A stretch of DNA of 64,000 nucleotides, taken from positions 186,001 to 250,000 of the forward strand of contig JAEYMU010000012.1 in the NCBI GenBank assembly GCA_023407175.1, written 5' to 3'. This stretch comes from Bacillota bacterium. GTDB lineage: Bacteria; Bacillota_A; Clostridia; Lachnospirales; Lachnospiraceae. A model generated the notes under the pieces. That model was not told the DNA's origin and ran no database searches. It saw nothing but the letters and a program-made list of their open reading frames with translations. The number at the start of each line of letters is the position of its first letter. Within the stretch, counting starts at the first letter, position 1. This document shows, piece by piece, positions 33,510 to 43,423 of this stretch. The translations under genes and the position numbers were made by a program.

Positions 33510-34799
33510 TTATCTAAAATAATCCCTGATTACTCCGCAGGTTCTTTCAATATCCTCGTCGGTATGGGCCGCAGAGATAAACATTGCTTCAAACTGGGCC
33601 GGTGCCACATAAATTCCATGCTCTAAAAGATAATTAAAATAATTCGCATACTCTCCGGCCTCAGAGGTGACGGCACTTTCATAATCCGTCACAGGGATTT
33701 TTGTAAAGAAGGGACTCATAAGGGATGCAATTCGGTTTACCCACACCCTTCCCTTAGCCACCCTATCAAAGGCCTGGCTTAATGTACGGGTCTTCCTCTC
33801 CAGCTCATCATAAATTCCCGGATCGTTCTTAAGGATATTCAGGGTAACGATTCCGGCTGTTGTTGCAACCGGGTTGCCTGACAGAGTGCCTGCCTGGTAA
33901 ACTCCGCCGAGGGGAGATACCTGTTCCATAATATCCCGTCTTCCTCCATAAGCGCCAATCGGCATTCCTCCTCCTACGATTTTACCCAGTGTAATCAAAT
34001 CGGGCTTAATTTTATAATACCGGGAGGCCCCTCCCAGGGTAATACGAAAACCTGTGATGACCTCATCAAAGATAAGCAGTGCTCCCCATTCCTTTGTTAC
34101 TCTTCGAAGAAAGGAGAGAAAACCCTGTGTAGAAATGCCTTCCTCTTTCGGAAGGATCACTCCCATATTTGCCGCAACAGGCTCTACGATAACCGCCGCA
34201 ATCTGTGGCCCATATTGCTCAAACAGCTTCCTTACTGACTCCTGATCGTTATATTCCGCTACCAGTGTATTCTGCGTGTATGAGGCAGGCACTCCGGCAC
34301 TGTCGGGTACTGCCGTAGTCAGTGCGGCGGAACCGGCCTTTACTAAAAGTCCGTCGCTGTGCCCGTGATAGCAACCCCTGAACTTGAGCACCAAATCCCG
34401 CCCTGTATAGCCTCTGGCAACCCGGATGGCACTCATGACCGCCTCTGTTCCTGAGCTGACCAGACGAAGCATCTCCATTGATGGTATCAGTTCTGTGATC
34501 AAATCTGCCAGTATTACTTCATTTTCTGTGGGGGCACCATAGGTCAGGCCCTTCTCACAGGCCTTCACCACCGCCTCGATCACCTCTTCCCTTGCATGTC
34601 CGAGGATTGCCGGGCCCCAGGAGCTGACATAGTCAATATATTCGTTACCATCTGCGTCATAGATTTTGGAGCCCTTAGCTCTGTCAATGAACAGCGGGGT
34701 TCCTCCGACGCTTCGAAATGCCCGTACCGGGCTGTTAACTCCCCCCGGCATCCGTTGTATTGCTCTTTCATATAGCTGCTTTGATTTCTCTGTATTCAT
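33510..34799 (-). CDS. hemL: Glutamate-1-semialdehyde 2,1-aminomutase
   Basis: A 429-aa PLP aminotransferase-fold enzyme that converts glutamate-1-semialdehyde to 5-aminolevulinate. The catalytic lysine is in LGKIVGGGMPIGAYGG, and RMPGGVNSPVRAF near the N-terminus is diagnostic. Full length. Last gene of the tetrapyrrole operon, 3 bases after hemB. Confidence 0.96.
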   Translation of the reverse strand: MNTEKSKQLYERAIQRMPGGVNSPVRAFRSVGGTPLFIDRAKGSKIYDADGNEYIDYVSSWGPAILGHAREEVIEAVVKACEKGLTYGAPTENEVILADLITELIPSMEMLRLVSSGTEAVMSAIRVARGYTGRDLVLKFRGCYHGHSDGLLVKAGSAALTTAVPDSAGVPASYTQNTLVAEYNDQESVRKLFEQYGPQIAAVIVEPVAANMGVILPKEEGISTQGFLSFLRRVTKEWGALLIFDEVITGFRITLGGASRYYKIKPDLITLGKIVGGGMPIGAYGGRRDIMEQVSPLGGVYQAGTLSGNPVATTAGIVTLNILKNDPGIYDELERKTRTLSQAFDRVAKGRVWVNRIASLMSPFFTKIPVTDYESAVTSEAGEYANYFNYLLEHGIYVAPAQFEAMFISAAHTDEDIERTCGVIRDYFR

Positions 34800-34802
34800 T
34801 AA

Positions 34803-35768
34803 TTATGACTCCTTTAACCAGGCTGCGGCCTCAAGGGCATGATAGGTAATTATAATACCTGCTCCGGCTCTTTTGATTGCCGTAAGATTCTCCAGTACAA
34901 CCCTTTTCTCATCCAGCCAGCCGTTTAGGGCGGCCGCCTTGACCATGGAATATTCTCCGCTTACATTATAGGCCACCACCGGACAGTCGAAACGTCGTGC
35001 TACCTCCTGAATTACATCCAGATAGGCAAGCGCCGGCTTTACCATCACCAAATCGGCACCTTCCATAAGATCGGCTTCCACCTCCCGAATTGCTTCCCTG
35101 GCATTGGCATAATCCATCTGATAGGTTCTGCGATCCCCAAAGCAGGGGGCGGAATGGGCTGCCTCACGAAATGGGGCATAATAGCCGGAGGAATATTTCG
35201 CACTGTAGGCCAGAATTGCAGTATCGATAAAGCCATTGTCATCCAGGGCTTCACGGATTGCCTTCACATGCCCGTCCATCATATCGGAGGGAGCTACCAT
35301 ATCCGCACCGGCCCTTGCAAGACTAACTGCCGCTTTTGCAAGGTAGGGCAGAGTTTCGTCATTTAATATTCTGCCGTCCCTCACAATTCCGCAATGTCCA
35401 TGGGAGGTATATTCACACAGGCATACGTCGGCAATGATAAGCAGCCCCGGATATTTCTTCTTAATATAACGGATGGCACGCTGTGTAATGCCATTCTCAG
35501 CATATGCACCGCTTCCTGTTTCATCCTTATGCTTTGGTATTCCAAACAGCAGAATACTTGATATCCCGCTCTCTACAGTTCTTATTAGCTCCTCATCCAG
35601 CCGGTCTATGGAAAACTGAAAAATGCCCGGCATAGAGGGAATAGGTTCTTTTATATTCTCACCTTCGATAATGAAAATCGGATATACCAGCTCCGATACA
35701 CAAAGTCTGGTTTCCCGGACCAGCTCTCTCACAGCTTCACTTACCCTAAGTCTTCTTAACCGCTTCAT
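34803..35768 (-). CDS. hemB: Porphobilinogen synthase
   Basis: A 321-aa ALA dehydratase. The zinc cysteines lie in [15 protein letters not shown], and the Schiff-base lysines in [13 protein letters not shown] and [11 protein letters not shown]. Joins two 5-aminolevulinates to porphobilinogen. Lies between cobA-hemD and hemL. Confidence 0.96.
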   Translation of the reverse strand: MKRLRRLRVSEAVRELVRETRLCVSELVYPIFIIEGENIKEPIPSMPGIFQFSIDRLDEELIRTVESGISSILLFGIPKHKDETGSGAYAENGITQRAIRYIKKKYPGLLIIADVCLCEYTSHGHCGIVRDGRILNDETLPYLAKAAVSLARAGADMVAPSDMMDGHVKAIREALDDNGFIDTAILAYSAKYSSGYYAPFREAAHSAPCFGDRRTYQMDYANAREAIREVEADLMEGADLVMVKPALAYLDVIQEVARRFDCPVVAYNVSGEYSMVKAAALNGWLDEKRVVLENLTAIKRAGAGIIITYHALEAAAWLKES

Positions 35769-35818
35769 CTTACCTCCGTTCCTGTACAGGTTCTCTGCCC
35801 ATGCTTCGTGTATTTCCT

Positions 35819-37360
35819 TCAGTCCTCATGCAAGGCTTCGTTTTTCGTCCTCTCATGATCCTTCCATATGCATTCGACCAGTCCTCTGACACTTGCTTCT
35901 TCAGCGGTCAGAACCTTCGCAGGCCCATACCCCAACAGTGCCTGCTCCGTTGCCTCACCGATGCAGACAAGCCTCATCGATTCAGGCAACACCTCCGCCG
36001 TAGCTCTCGAATCCGGACGGACACCGGCTGCCTGCATAAATGCATGTACCCCTGAGGAGCTGGCAAAGGTCAGATAATTAAGCTGCTTAAGCTCCCCCTC
36101 CTGATCGGATACTCCGGTCACATCATATATCTTAACATCCTCATACGGGATAGCCTTCTGCCTTAAAAGATCCGTCAGCTCTTCTGATCCCTGCTTTGCC
36201 CTGGGTATCAAAAGCCGCTCTCCTGGCTTTACAGCCTCACACAGCCTCACAGCAAGCTCTGCAACCGTATATCGCTCCGGCATCAGATCTGCCCGGTAAC
36301 CGTACCGGCGAAGTGCCTCCTTCGTTGCGCTGCCCACGACACCATAACGAATATGGGACAGGCTTCGGTGGTCGATATCAAGCTGTGCCAGCCTGCGGAA
36401 AAATACCTCCACCGCATTTGCACTGGTAAAGATGAGCCAGCGGTAGCTCTCAAGAGCCTGTAAGGCCGTATCCAGCCCTGATAAATCTTCACTTTCCACT
36501 AATTTTAAGGCACTGATCGTCTTAACACCGGCTCCAAGCGCTTCCAGCTGCTCTGCCAGCCTGTGCCTTAGGGAAGCGGTTCCGGTAATACCAACCCGTA
36601 CTCCTGACAGTGGCTTTCGAATGGTTGCCCTCATATCAAGCCCTGCCACTTCTCCAAGAATGATTACCGCAGGGGCCTTTATCTTCGCTTCCTTAACCTT
36701 CCTTCCGATATCCCCCAGAGTCCCATGAACTTCCCTTTGACTTGGCATTGTCGCCTCTGAAATAACTGCAGCCGGTGTATCCGGTGCCTTTCCTGCTGCC
36801 AGCAGCTCCTCCCTGATTCTATCCAGATTGCCAATTCCCATGAGGATTACCAGCGTCCCCTTTGTTCCGGCTAACTGCTTAAGCTCCCCAGGGATAGCAT
36901 TTTCTTCCTCTGCCGTATGCCCGGTGACTACCGTAAAGCTCTGACTGCTGCCCCGATGGGTTATGGGAATTCCCGAATACGTAGCTGCCGCTATGGCAGA
37001 GGTCACCCCTGGTATTACCTCATAAGGTATCCCCTGCTCCTGCAAAGCCAGAACCTCCTCACCGCCGCGGCCAAACACAAAGGGGTCTCCCCCCTTCAGC
37101 CTTACTACACTTTCACAGGTATGTGCCTTATCTATAATAATCCGGTTGATCTCCTCCTGCTGTAAGCCATGGCTGCCGACTGTTTTTCCGACATGAATCA
37201 GCTCACAGTCCTCTCTGACATAATCCAAAAGCCGGTCAGATACCAGCCGGTCATAGATTACGGCGTCACAGGTCTGTAATAGCTTTAAACCCTTCCAGGT
37301 AATCAAGCCGGGGTCTCCCGGCCCCGCTCCCACAAGATATACCCTGCCGGTCTTCTCCAT
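35819..37360 (-). CDS. cobA-hemD: Fused uroporphyrinogen-III methyltransferase / uroporphyrinogen-III synthase
   Basis: A 513-aa fusion. Residues 1 to about 245 are SAM-dependent CobA/SUMT ([52 protein letters not shown]). Residues about 255 to 505 are HemD ([30 protein letters not shown]). It closes the tetrapyrrole ring and makes precorrin-2, the branch point to siroheme. The fusion is common in Clostridia. Confidence 0.95.
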   Translation of the reverse strand: MEKTGRVYLVGAGPGDPGLITWKGLKLLQTCDAVIYDRLVSDRLLDYVREDCELIHVGKTVGSHGLQQEEINRIIIDKAHTCESVVRLKGGDPFVFGRGGEEVLALQEQGIPYEVIPGVTSAIAAATYSGIPITHRGSSQSFTVVTGHTAEEENAIPGELKQLAGTKGTLVILMGIGNLDRIREELLAAGKAPDTPAAVISEATMPSQREVHGTLGDIGRKVKEAKIKAPAVIILGEVAGLDMRATIRKPLSGVRVGITGTASLRHRLAEQLEALGAGVKTISALKLVESEDLSGLDTALQALESYRWLIFTSANAVEVFFRRLAQLDIDHRSLSHIRYGVVGSATKEALRRYGYRADLMPERYTVAELAVRLCEAVKPGERLLIPRAKQGSEELTDLLRQKAIPYEDVKIYDVTGVSDQEGELKQLNYLTFASSSGVHAFMQAAGVRPDSRATAEVLPESMRLVCIGEATEQALLGYGPAKVLTAEEASVRGLVECIWKDHERTKNEALHED

Positions 37361-37406
37361 ATCTCCTGCCTCCTGTCACAATGCCGTAAGGCATTTATTA
37401 TCAATA

Positions 37407-38285
37407 TTATTCCATCAACCGCTGTGCCGTCCGCTCTGCCGCCTGCCGGTAATCGCAGACAGGAGCCTGTTCCCTGACTCTGTAAAGCTTATCTCCTTTT
37501 TGATAGATGGCATGGATAATGATATTCTCCCTATCCACATGGGAATATACGCCAATGGCCTCCTGACAGCCTGTATTCAGAAGCTCCAATATCCGGCGCT
37601 CTGTTTTCAAACTGATCTGTGCAGCTCTGTCGTTGATTCCTTCCACCAGCCCTGTCAGATCATCGTCCTGTCTTCCCTCCACAGCAAGAATTCCCTGCCC
37701 TGGCGCAGGAATGAATTCCTCCGCTTCAAAGATACGGTAACAGAGTCCTTCCTCCTCCATAAGACCCAGACGCTTTAAGCCTGCTGCCGCCAGCAGGATA
37801 CCGTCATATTCTCCTGCTCTCAATTTCTCCAGCCGCGTGGGAACATTGCCCCGAAGACTCCGGCACTCTGCATCGTAATACTGCTTTATCTGAAGCTGCC
37901 TGCGAAGGCTGCTGGTTCCGATTACTGCCAGCTTCCCTAAGGCAGGCTCCCTGCCCGTACATACCAGCACATCTCTGGGGTCCTCCCGTTCCGGCACACC
38001 GATAATTCCAAGCCCCTCGGGGAGCTGTGTTGTCATATCCTTGGCGCTGTGTACCGCCAGATCAATCCTGCCGCTTAACAAGGCCTCCTCAAAGGCATCT
38101 ACAAAGACCCCCTTGCCGCCAAATTGTATCAACGGCTTATCCAGATTTTCATCCCCTGTTGTACTGATTGGAACAAGCTCGAAGCTAAGCCCCGGTTCAA
38201 GCTTCCTAAGCTTTTCAATTATGATATTCGTCTGAATGATTGCCAGCCTGCTTTTTCTTGTACCAATTCTGACGCATCTCTCCAA
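37407..38285 (-). CDS. hemC: Hydroxymethylbilane synthase
   Basis: A 292-aa porphobilinogen deaminase, RIGTRKSRLA at the N-terminus, LRGNVPTRLEKLRAGEYDGI, and the dipyrromethane-cofactor cysteine in NTGCQEAIG. No ATG is in frame near the family start; TTG at 38285 with AGGAGG nine bases upstream fits. An extended frame further upstream would overlap the precorrin-2 dehydrogenase gene and is rejected. Confidence 0.93.
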   Translation of the reverse strand: MERCVRIGTRKSRLAIIQTNIIIEKLRKLEPGLSFELVPISTTGDENLDKPLIQFGGKGVFVDAFEEALLSGRIDLAVHSAKDMTTQLPEGLGIIGVPEREDPRDVLVCTGREPALGKLAVIGTSSLRRQLQIKQYYDAECRSLRGNVPTRLEKLRAGEYDGILLAAAGLKRLGLMEEEGLCYRIFEAEEFIPAPGQGILAVEGRQDDDLTGLVEGINDRAAQISLKTERRILELLNTGCQEAIGVYSHVDRENIIIHAIYQKGDKLYRVREQAPVCDYRQAAERTAQRLME

Positions 38286-38314
38286 TCTGTGCTTCCTCCT
38301 ATCCTGCCGTTTGT

Positions 38315-38944
38315 CTACTCCGTGTACCTGGCAAGTACAGCCTCTACCTCCTCCGAGGTCAGCCTGCACTTTTTCTCAATGCAGATATCCGCAAGCTCTT
38401 TCCATACTTCGGCACGTTTATGCTCCGATAAAATTGTTTTCTTAATATACTCCCGATAGCTGCCCAGACTGTCCACGACCTCTTCATAGTAATCCGGCAG
38501 CTCCTGATCAATGGCTTTCCTGATTCTTCCCGCCATAAGCGGGCTGCTGCCCGAAGTGGTGATTCCAACAGAAATCCTGCCCTTTTTTACATAGGCAGGA
38601 AACAAAAAATCACATTCCTCCATCACATCTACTACATTAATTAAAATTTTTTTATCCCTGCAAGCCTTTGCTATCGCACTGTTTACCGTCCTGTCACCAG
38701 TTGCCGCAATAACAAAGAAAGCATCTGCTATATCCTTTTTTTTGTATTCTCTGAAACAGAGTATGATTTTATCCCCAAGCTCTGCTATCTCACCGCAGAT
38801 AGCCGGTGCAATAACAGTGATATTTGCTTCAAACTCCAGAAGGGCCAGAATCTTGCGAAAAGCCACCGGCCCGCCTCCGAATACGATACACTTTTTATCC
38901 TTTACCTCTATAAAAAAGGGAAAATAAGCCATTCTTATCCTCAT
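38315..38944 (-). CDS. Precorrin-2 dehydrogenase / sirohydrochlorin ferrochelatase-type protein
   Basis: A 209-aa CysG N-domain/Met8-type enzyme with the NAD-binding motif IVFGGGPVAFRK, INVVDVMEECDFLFPA and GITTSGSSPLMAGRIR. It oxidises precorrin-2 to sirohydrochlorin and, in some members, inserts iron. The product siroheme would serve the sulfite reductase at 42470. Translation may begin at Met1 or Met5. Confidence 0.92.
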   Translation of the reverse strand: MRIRMAYFPFFIEVKDKKCIVFGGGPVAFRKILALLEFEANITVIAPAICGEIAELGDKIILCFREYKKKDIADAFFVIAATGDRTVNSAIAKACRDKKILINVVDVMEECDFLFPAYVKKGRISVGITTSGSSPLMAGRIRKAIDQELPDYYEEVVDSLGSYREYIKKTILSEHKRAEVWKELADICIEKKCRLTSEEVEAVLARYTE

Positions 38945-39020
38945 TTCTTCGCTGCCTGCAGCCTCGCTTACGAAACTATGCGCATCTCAAGTGACTTTTC
39001 ATCAGCACACAAAGGTGTAT

Positions 39021-40169
39021 TTAACCATTCAGCTTTTCCAGCAGCCGTACCAACACCGTAAGCTCCTCACTGCTTGCCCTATCCTTGATTTCGTACAGCA
39101 CACTCTCCAGAGAGCGGTTTTCAAATATCCTGCCAAGCTTCGGAATATCGGGCACAAAAGCACGGAAAGCCAGCTCCTTCTTTACCGCATCCAGATGCTC
39201 CTCAAGAATAAGGGAGGCCTGGACCGTTTCCTGCTCCTTCACCTGGGTATTCTCCCGGGAGGCCTGATTAAAATAGTCGATATCATGAATGCTTATCCTG
39301 CCAAGCTTTACAATATCCTTATCAATATCCATCGGAACAGCCAGATCAAGAAATAAGCGTTCCTTATCGGTATGGAGATTTTCAGAAAGCTCATGTCCGG
39401 TAACGGTATAATGAGGACTTGAGGTCGCACTGATAATAATATCCGCCTGATCCATATAACGGTAGCGTAGTTTATAATCAATCATTGTAACCTTATCATA
39501 GGCCTGGCCGATTGTCTCTATTAAATTATGGCTTCTGGAGGTACCGATCATGCGGATATTGCTCTTGCCATACAGATTTTTCATGATTATGGTTCCCATC
39601 TTACCCGTAAGGCCAATAATAAGGACACATTTTTGCTCCTTCGGGAAATTGAAAACCTCATTTGCCGCCAGGGTTCCTATAGATACAGGTGTTTTTGACA
39701 GTCTGGTATCTGTCTTTATCCGTTTGGCACAGGTAATTGCCGCCTGAAACAGGGTGTTCAGCAGATATCCTGTGGCCCCCAGGTGAAGGGCCCTGGCATA
39801 TGCCTCCTTTACCTGACCTAGTATCTCATCCTCACCGATTACCATGGAATCCATACCGCAGGTAACAAGGAACAGATGTCTCATTGCCTTTTCCTCATTA
39901 TAAACCAAAAAATATTTCAGAAGAAGCTCTAACTTCTCTTTTTTAAATTCGGAAAGGAGCTTCTCCATCTCGGAAACACCCATAGGATCTCCGGTAAAAT
40001 ATACTTCACTGCGATTGCAGGTGGATAACAGTACACACTCTCCGATATGTCCATTCTTCATGGCCTGACCGATAAATTCCTCCTGCTCCTTTGCCGTGAA
40101 GGAAAATAACTCCCTGATTCCTACCGGAGCGGTTTTATGACTAATACTGATGATATACATCCTGTACAC
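39021..40169 (-). CDS. hemA: Glutamyl-tRNA reductase
   Basis: A 382-aa enzyme reducing glutamyl-tRNA to glutamate-1-semialdehyde. The catalytic cysteine is in STCNRSEVYFTG, and GMDSMVIGEDEILGQVK is typical. It starts with GTG at 40169 (AGG five bases upstream) or ATG three codons later. It is the first gene of the tetrapyrrole set. It is shorter than E. coli HemA because the C-terminal dimerisation part is reduced. Confidence 0.94.
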   Translation of the reverse strand: MYRMYIISISHKTAPVGIRELFSFTAKEQEEFIGQAMKNGHIGECVLLSTCNRSEVYFTGDPMGVSEMEKLLSEFKKEKLELLLKYFLVYNEEKAMRHLFLVTCGMDSMVIGEDEILGQVKEAYARALHLGATGYLLNTLFQAAITCAKRIKTDTRLSKTPVSIGTLAANEVFNFPKEQKCVLIIGLTGKMGTIIMKNLYGKSNIRMIGTSRSHNLIETIGQAYDKVTMIDYKLRYRYMDQADIIISATSSPHYTVTGHELSENLHTDKERLFLDLAVPMDIDKDIVKLGRISIHDIDYFNQASRENTQVKEQETVQASLILEEHLDAVKKELAFRAFVPDIPKLGRIFENRSLESVLYEIKDRASSEELTVLVRLLEKLNG

Positions 40170-40271
40170 TTCTTCCTTTATATTGTAATGATAAACGGGC
40201 CCTAACCCACAAACACAACCTTTCCAGGCATATCAAGAGGTCTCTATGCAAATGTGCGGTTATAAATAAAA

Positions 40272-40369
40272 GAGGCCATATCTCCAGTGTAACGCATCAC
40301 TTTTCTTTCGTCAAACTGCACTGTTTGAAGAAAGAAAAATGATACCGTACACCAGGATACCCCGGCCTC
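40272..40369 (-). terminator. Long hairpin terminator after the JAMM protease gene
   Basis: A near-continuous inverted repeat of about 98 bases. The base GAGGCC / GGCCTC and the inner arms GTTTGA/TCAAAC and GAAAGAAAA / TTTTCTTTC pair, with TTTTATTT following on the minus strand. Unusually long for an intrinsic terminator. Confidence 0.72.
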
Positions 40370-40399
40370 CTCATTTTTATTTCAAAAGCATGCCTTTTC

Positions 40400-40810
40400 C
40401 TATACAAGCTCTATAGGTTCCTGCGTCACTTCGCCGCCGATGATGTTAAATGCTTTTAATACAGGCTTTTCTCTTTCCTGCAGAGACAGAATCAGATAGC
40501 TTGCTTTGGGGTCATAGGCCAGACGCTTATCCTCCTCGGAGGGTCTTGCGGGGGATTCCGGATGGGAATGAAAATTACCGAACAGCACATACCCCTTGCT
40601 TCGTAAATCCTTCACCACCTTAAGCTGCTCTGCGGGGTCCATGGAAAAATGCTCGTTGCTTTCGTCCACATTGCGAAGAAGATAAACCTCCTTCACCACC
40701 TTTACCCCTTCCTCTGCAACTCCGCCGATCAGGCCGCAGGCTTCATTGGGCAGCCCTTGTATGGCATGGTCTAATATTTTCTGATAGTCCTCTTTGTTTA
40801 TTTGCAGCAT
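40400..40810 (-). CDS. JAMM/MPN metalloprotease (HcyD/Mec-type)
   Basis: A 136-aa zinc protease with the JAMM motif HSHPESPARPSEED (H-x-H...S-x2-D) and an upstream glutamate in PNEACGLIGG. Small bacterial JAMM proteases next to ThiS-like proteins trim residues after the terminal diglycine to activate the carrier, as known for HcyD in Wolinella and Mec in Mycobacterium. The carrier gene two genes upstream has such a tail. Confidence 0.9.
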   Translation of the reverse strand: MLQINKEDYQKILDHAIQGLPNEACGLIGGVAEEGVKVVKEVYLLRNVDESNEHFSMDPAEQLKVVKDLRSKGYVLFGNFHSHPESPARPSEEDKRLAYDPKASYLILSLQEREKPVLKAFNIIGGEVTQEPIELV

Positions 40811-40818
40811 TCTGATCC

Positions 40819-41622
40819 CTACCCTTCACAAACCGTCTGCTCATAGTCAATTAACTGCGTAATCGTCGGATGCTCTCCGCAGATGCCGCAATCCTTCGCC
40901 GCCGGCGGCAGCTTGATCTTACGAAAGGTCATGGTAATCGCATCATAGGTAAGCAGATACCCTGTCAGCAAATCACCGATGCCCAGCAGATATTTAATTG
41001 CTTCCATCGCCTGAAGACTTCCGATGACTCCGCCCATGGCACCGATGACCCCCGCCTGCTTGCAGGTAGGCACCGCATCCTTTGGCGGCGGATTTTTGAA
41101 TACACAACGGTAGCAGGGACCCTTACCCGGAACATAGGTCATCAGCTGTCCCTGAAAACGGATGATACCGGCATGGGAAAAGGGCTTTCCTGCCATGACA
41201 CAGGCATCATTGATCAGGAATTTTGCCGGAAAATTATCGGTTCCGTCAATGATAAAATCATAATCCTGAATTAACTCCAGTATGTTTTCCGAGGTTACAA
41301 AGGTACGGTAGGTATTAACTGTTACATCCGGATTCATCTCATTCATGGTTTCCTTCGCAGATTTCACCTTTGCCTTGCCGACATCCTTCGTTCCATGGAT
41401 GATCTGTCGTTGCAGATTGGATAAATCCACCTCATCCGCATCGGCAATACCGATGGTGCCGATACCTGCTGCTGCCAGATACATGGCTGCCGGAGCACCC
41501 AAGCCGCCGGCACCGATAATCAGCACCTTGCTGTTAAGCAGCTTCTTCTGTCCCTTTGCTCCTACTTCCTTTAATATAATATGTCTGGAATAACGCTCCA
41601 ATTGTTCGTTCGTAAATGCCAT
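40819..41622 (-). CDS. E1-like sulfur-carrier adenylyltransferase (MoeB/ThiF/HcyF type)
   Basis: A 267-aa ThiF-fold enzyme: IIGAGGLGAPAAMYLAAAG (ATP site), DLSNLQRQIIH, zinc cysteines in CYRC and CGIC. It adenylates the C-terminal glycine of the carrier protein encoded just upstream. It lacks the rhodanese domain found in MoeBR, so sulfide or another donor must supply the sulfur. Two bases separate the two genes. Confidence 0.92.
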   Translation of the reverse strand: MAFTNEQLERYSRHIILKEVGAKGQKKLLNSKVLIIGAGGLGAPAAMYLAAAGIGTIGIADADEVDLSNLQRQIIHGTKDVGKAKVKSAKETMNEMNPDVTVNTYRTFVTSENILELIQDYDFIIDGTDNFPAKFLINDACVMAGKPFSHAGIIRFQGQLMTYVPGKGPCYRCVFKNPPPKDAVPTCKQAGVIGAMGGVIGSLQAMEAIKYLLGIGDLLTGYLLTYDAITMTFRKIKLPPAAKDCGICGEHPTITQLIDYEQTVCEG

Positions 41623-41624
41623 AA

Positions 41625-41849
41625 TTACCTGCGACCAGCCGAGCCGCTTCCTCCTCCCATAAAATATAGGAATTCTACGACATCTCCCGCCTTAAGGGAG
41701 GTGGTATCAAAGGCATCCCTCTGAATGAAGTCATCGTTAACTGAAACCGACACATACTCAGGGCTCTCGATATTCTCATGCTTAATCAGCTCTGTAATGC
41801 TGATACCCTCTGCAACTTCCTTTTTTACTCCTGCAACTGTAATTAACAT
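41625..41849 (-). CDS. ThiS/MoaD-like sulfur carrier with C-terminal tail (HcyS type)
   Basis: A 74-aa beta-grasp protein. The functional diglycine is followed by extra residues: the C-terminus is FMGGGSGSAGRR, so about seven residues after Gly67 would have to be removed before adenylation. This matches the HcyS scheme, where protease, E1, sulfite reductase and MetY make homocysteine from a protein thiocarboxylate. Every partner is encoded in this operon. Confidence 0.88.
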   Translation of the reverse strand: MLITVAGVKKEVAEGISITELIKHENIESPEYVSVSVNDDFIQRDAFDTTSLKAGDVVEFLYFMGGGSGSAGRR

Positions 41850-41890
41850 CTATTATTACCTCCGTTTATATCATTATGTATTACATCCTT

Positions 41891-42208
41891 CTATAGGAAT
41901 TTCTCAACAAACTCCTTTAAAACATTCTTTTTGGTCAGCCCTGTGATTCGGTGGACCTCCTTTGCCCCTTTGAAGAACAGCAGCGTCGGTGAGCCTAAAA
42001 CGGAGAATTTCTCTGCCAGGGCTCCGTCAAAATTGACATTGACCTTGACCACCTTTAAGCTGTCCGCATATTCCTCCTCCAGCTCGCTTAGGATAACTGC
42101 CTGCTGCTTGCAGGGAATACAGCTGTCGGAATAAAACTCGGTAATGACCAGAGGCTTTGAATTTAAGACCTCTTCCTCAAAATTATCTTCCCTTACCCGT
42201 AAGGCCAT
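41891..42208 (-). CDS. Thioredoxin-family protein
   Basis: A 105-aa thioredoxin fold with active site FYSDSCIPCKQQ (CIPC instead of the canonical CGPC) and the cis-proline loop LGSPTLLFFK. The ATG at 42208 has GGGAGG five bases upstream. Likely reductant for disulfides or persulfides in the sulfite and homocysteine pathway. Confidence 0.9.
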   Translation of the reverse strand: MALRVREDNFEEEVLNSKPLVITEFYSDSCIPCKQQAVILSELEEEYADSLKVVKVNVNFDGALAEKFSVLGSPTLLFFKGAKEVHRITGLTKKNVLKEFVEKFL

Positions 42209-42237
42209 AGCAACCTCCCTTCTGCCACACCAGCGCA

Positions 42238-42483
42238 CTAGTCTCCAACTTTCTTCACAATCAGATTATAGGTCCCGTCATTGTTATTGATCAATTTCAA
42301 TACCTGATGTCCCTCGTCCTTAATGCTTCTTGGCACATTCTGCACCGGTTCGCCGTCATTCATACGGATCGATAAAATCTGCCCCTCCTCCAGTTCATCC
42401 AGTGCAACCTTGGCCTTAACAAAGGTTATGGGGCAGACAACATCCGTAATATCCGCTGTCTCGTCAATTTTAAACTGTTCCAT
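42238..42483 (-). CDS. TusA-like sulfurtransferase
   Basis: An 81-aa SirA/TusA-fold protein with the active cysteine in DVVCPITFVKAKVALDEL; the usual CPxP is CPIT here. It would carry persulfide sulfur. The start overlaps the end of the sulfite reductase gene by 14 bases. Confidence 0.9.
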   Translation of the reverse strand: MEQFKIDETADITDVVCPITFVKAKVALDELEEGQILSIRMNDGEPVQNVPRSIKDEGHQVLKLINNNDGTYNLIVKKVGD

Positions 42484-43336
42484 GATAGGCCTCCTCTATC
42501 TTTTTCTTAAATACATCCCAGCCGATGCGGTCTAGGGTGTATTTAAAACGTTCGCCCGGCTTTCCATGCTCCTTAAAGAAATCAACCGTCGCATCGGTAA
42601 TCCGGTAAAGCTGCTCTTTGTCCTTGATAATCGGAAGCAGCTGGTTTCCTCTATAAATTTCATTACCAAACAGTCCGCCGAAGGATAGCAGATATCCGGG
42701 TTCTCCAATCCAGGCGTCCGTAGGACAGGCCTTGACACAGCGTCCGCAGTAATTGCATTTTTCCCGATCAAGAAGAATATTGTCCTCTTCAATTTTAATG
42801 GCCCCCACACGGCAGGCCTTCTCACAGACTCCGCAGAAAATACAGCTTTCCTTATTCCAGCTTACCTCCAGGCCGCCCTTCACACCGAGATCGTTCTCCT
42901 CTGCCTTCAAACAGTTATTCTGGCAGCCGGTCACACCGAATTTGAATTTATGCTGAAGCTCCCTGGCATAGTACCTCCGATCCAGCTCTACCGCAATATC
43001 ATAGGTATCAATACAGCCGCTGGGACAGATTTTATCACCCTGACAGGCGGTAACCGTACGTACTCTGGGACCACAGACACCGGGCTTTACTCCGCCCTTA
43101 GCCAGCTCTTCTTTAACAGCCTCGATATCCTCAAACCGGATAAATGGTATCTCCACACTCTGTCTTGAGGTCAGATGGATATAGCCGGCTCCGTAGGTTT
43201 CGGCCACCTCCTGAATTTTTTTCACATTTTCCGCGGTCAGGTGTCCACCGACGACCTGCAGCCTTAGGGAGAAAAATCCCTTCTGCTTTTGTCTCATGAA
43301 ACCGCCCTTTTTTAAAGCTGCGTAATCTACTGCCAT
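42470..43336 (-). CDS. Siroheme/[4Fe-4S] sulfite reductase with two ferredoxin clusters
   Basis: A 288-aa single-repeat sulfite/nitrite reductase-type protein, close to AsrC-like enzymes. Siroheme-coupled cluster cysteines lie in TACQGDKICPSGC and GVTGCQNNCLKAE. An inserted ferredoxin module has CIFCGVCEKAC and CNYCGRCVKACP. It would reduce sulfite to sulfide in the cytoplasm. The siroheme genes downstream provide its cofactor. GGAGG seven bases before the ATG. Confidence 0.92.
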   Translation of the reverse strand: MAVDYAALKKGGFMRQKQKGFFSLRLQVVGGHLTAENVKKIQEVAETYGAGYIHLTSRQSVEIPFIRFEDIEAVKEELAKGGVKPGVCGPRVRTVTACQGDKICPSGCIDTYDIAVELDRRYYARELQHKFKFGVTGCQNNCLKAEENDLGVKGGLEVSWNKESCIFCGVCEKACRVGAIKIEEDNILLDREKCNYCGRCVKACPTDAWIGEPGYLLSFGGLFGNEIYRGNQLLPIIKDKEQLYRITDATVDFFKEHGKPGERFKYTLDRIGWDVFKKKIEEAYHGTV

Positions 43337-43347
43337 ATGATAACCTC

Positions 43348-43415
43348 CTATTTTTTCACACTAACCCATGCCTGCGACTTGCTCGCAGGCTTAAATTCAA
43401 CGTGTGAAAATCGTC
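43348..43415 (-). other. Nested intercistronic hairpin between metY copy 2 and sulfite reductase
   Basis: GCCTGCGA / TCGCAGGC forms an 8-bp inner stem with a 5-nt loop, inside an outer TTTTCACAC / GTGTGAAAA stem. Three copies of TTTTCACAC occur within 80 bases. No T-run follows and the sulfite reductase ribosome site is adjacent, so a processing or stability element is likely. Confidence 0.5.
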
Positions 43416-43423
43416 TTTTATTT

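Noticed and set aside
43348..43415. Hairpin as terminator between metY copy 2 and sulfite reductase
   Set aside because: No T-run after the stem, and the downstream genes have no other visible promoter.
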